Shown one piece after another: positions 63,705 to 64,000 of a stretch of DNA of 64,000 bases. Every line of letters begins with the position of its first letter. Positions within the stretch are counted from its first letter, which is position 1. Below the pieces are notes generated by a model, which worked only from the letters and a program-made list of their open reading frames with translations, ran no database searches and was not told the origin of the DNA. The DNA is from Clostridia bacterium (lineage in GTDB: Bacteria; Bacillota; Clostridia; Oscillospirales; CAG-272), in contig JAFTPD010000006.1 of the NCBI GenBank assembly GCA_017463485.1, forward strand, positions 1 to 64,000, written 5' to 3'. The translations under genes and the position numbers were made by a program.

Positions 63705-64000
63705 ATGAAGGTTTTGATAACGACAGATCTGTATACCACCGAAACCAACGGAGTGGTTACTTCAATAAAAAATCTTAAAGAAGCCTTGACGGCGCGAGGA
63801 CACGAGGTAAGAGTGCTTACCGTGTCCGAAAACAGGGAGAGCTACAGCAAGGGAGACGAGGAATATTATATTAAATCGCTGTCGCTTGAATGGGTATATC
63901 CAAACGTGCGTATGCCGTATTCCTATCGTAACGACATTATCCGCGAGATCGTGGAGTGGAAGCCGGATATCATTCATTCGCAGTGCGAGATATTCAGCAT
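63705..64000 (+). CDS. Glycosyltransferase family 4, N-terminal part (cut by window end)
   Basis: About 98 residues are visible. AAGGAG lies eight bases before ATG 63705. The N-terminus MKVLITTDLYTTETNGVVTS, followed by LTARGHEVRVLTV and PDIIHSQCEI, matches GT4 enzymes of the type that glucosylate diacylglycerol or make other glycolipids. The C-terminal nucleotide-sugar domain is beyond the window, so specificity is open. Confidence 0.8.
   Translation, partial: MKVLITTDLYTTETNGVVTSIKNLKEALTARGHEVRVLTVSENRESYSKGDEEYYIKSLSLEWVYPNVRMPYSYRNDIIREIVEWKPDIIHSQCEIFS

Overview
The window looks like chromosome from an endospore-forming member of the Clostridia, probably a gut Oscillospirales/Ruminococcaceae-type lineage. 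The evidence is spoIIGA-sigE and gpr-spoIIP, an AbrB/SpoVT-type regulator, MsmK-type and P2A-type transporters, a glgB-C-D-A glycogen operon with both GlgC and GlgD, abundant GGAGG ribosome-binding sites and many sigma-A promoters with 17-bp spacing. Lineage is inference from gene content. I see no phage, conjugative element, CRISPR array or rRNA operon.

Layout. 1-9.3 kb: end of a surface protein, a GH2 glycosidase, an EF-G-like GTPase, a PAP2 phosphatase followed by two lipid-kinase paralogues, and a Gfo/Idh/MocA oxidoreductase. 9.3-20 kb: a GltD-like oxidoreductase, a 181-bp MITE-like element, polysaccharide deacetylase, YitT, SfsA, an HTH protein, a HAD phosphatase, a structured repeat region before tRNA-Ser(CGA), small membrane proteins, dCMP deaminase, a lipoprotein and RimI. 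20-28 kb: a 1,545-residue surface protein with a ribosomal-protein-L15-like cytoplasmic tail, a DUF815 ATPase, and spoIIGA-sigE. 28-35 kb: GNAT, a REP-associated (RayT) transposase containing inverted REP copies inside its own gene, TSCPD and CpXC proteins, a PrsA/SurA-like foldase, and RNase J with a histone-like tail and a long leader. 35-47 kb: AbrB-type regulator, ABC exporter, cardiolipin synthase, MsmK-like ATPase, split ThrE exporter, a degenerate SpoIIP and GPR, and an oligopeptide-binding lipoprotein. 47-64 kb: a REP pair, a P2A ATPase under a yybP-ykoY (Mn2+) riboswitch, LytTR plus membrane protein, a structured intergenic region, BirA, a four-gene ABC/GldG-type operon, the glycogen operon, and the start of a glycosyltransferase.

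How parts fit together. SpoIIGA is expected to process the adjacent pro-sigma-E, and GPR and SpoIIP act later in sporulation and germination. GlgC and GlgD make ADP-glucose, GlgA polymerises it and GlgB branches it. PAP2 and the lipid kinases could run opposite steps of a phosphatidate/diacylglycerol cycle. The riboswitch indicates that the P-type ATPase exports manganese.

The observation I would follow first is the L15-like domain at the cytoplasmic end of the giant surface protein (20278-24915). Next are the REP copies within the RayT gene, the separation of tRNA-Ser from its likely promoter by repeats of the tRNA 5' end, and the SpoIIP homologue lacking the expected zinc-binding histidines. 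All family assignments are from motif recognition by eye; no search was run.
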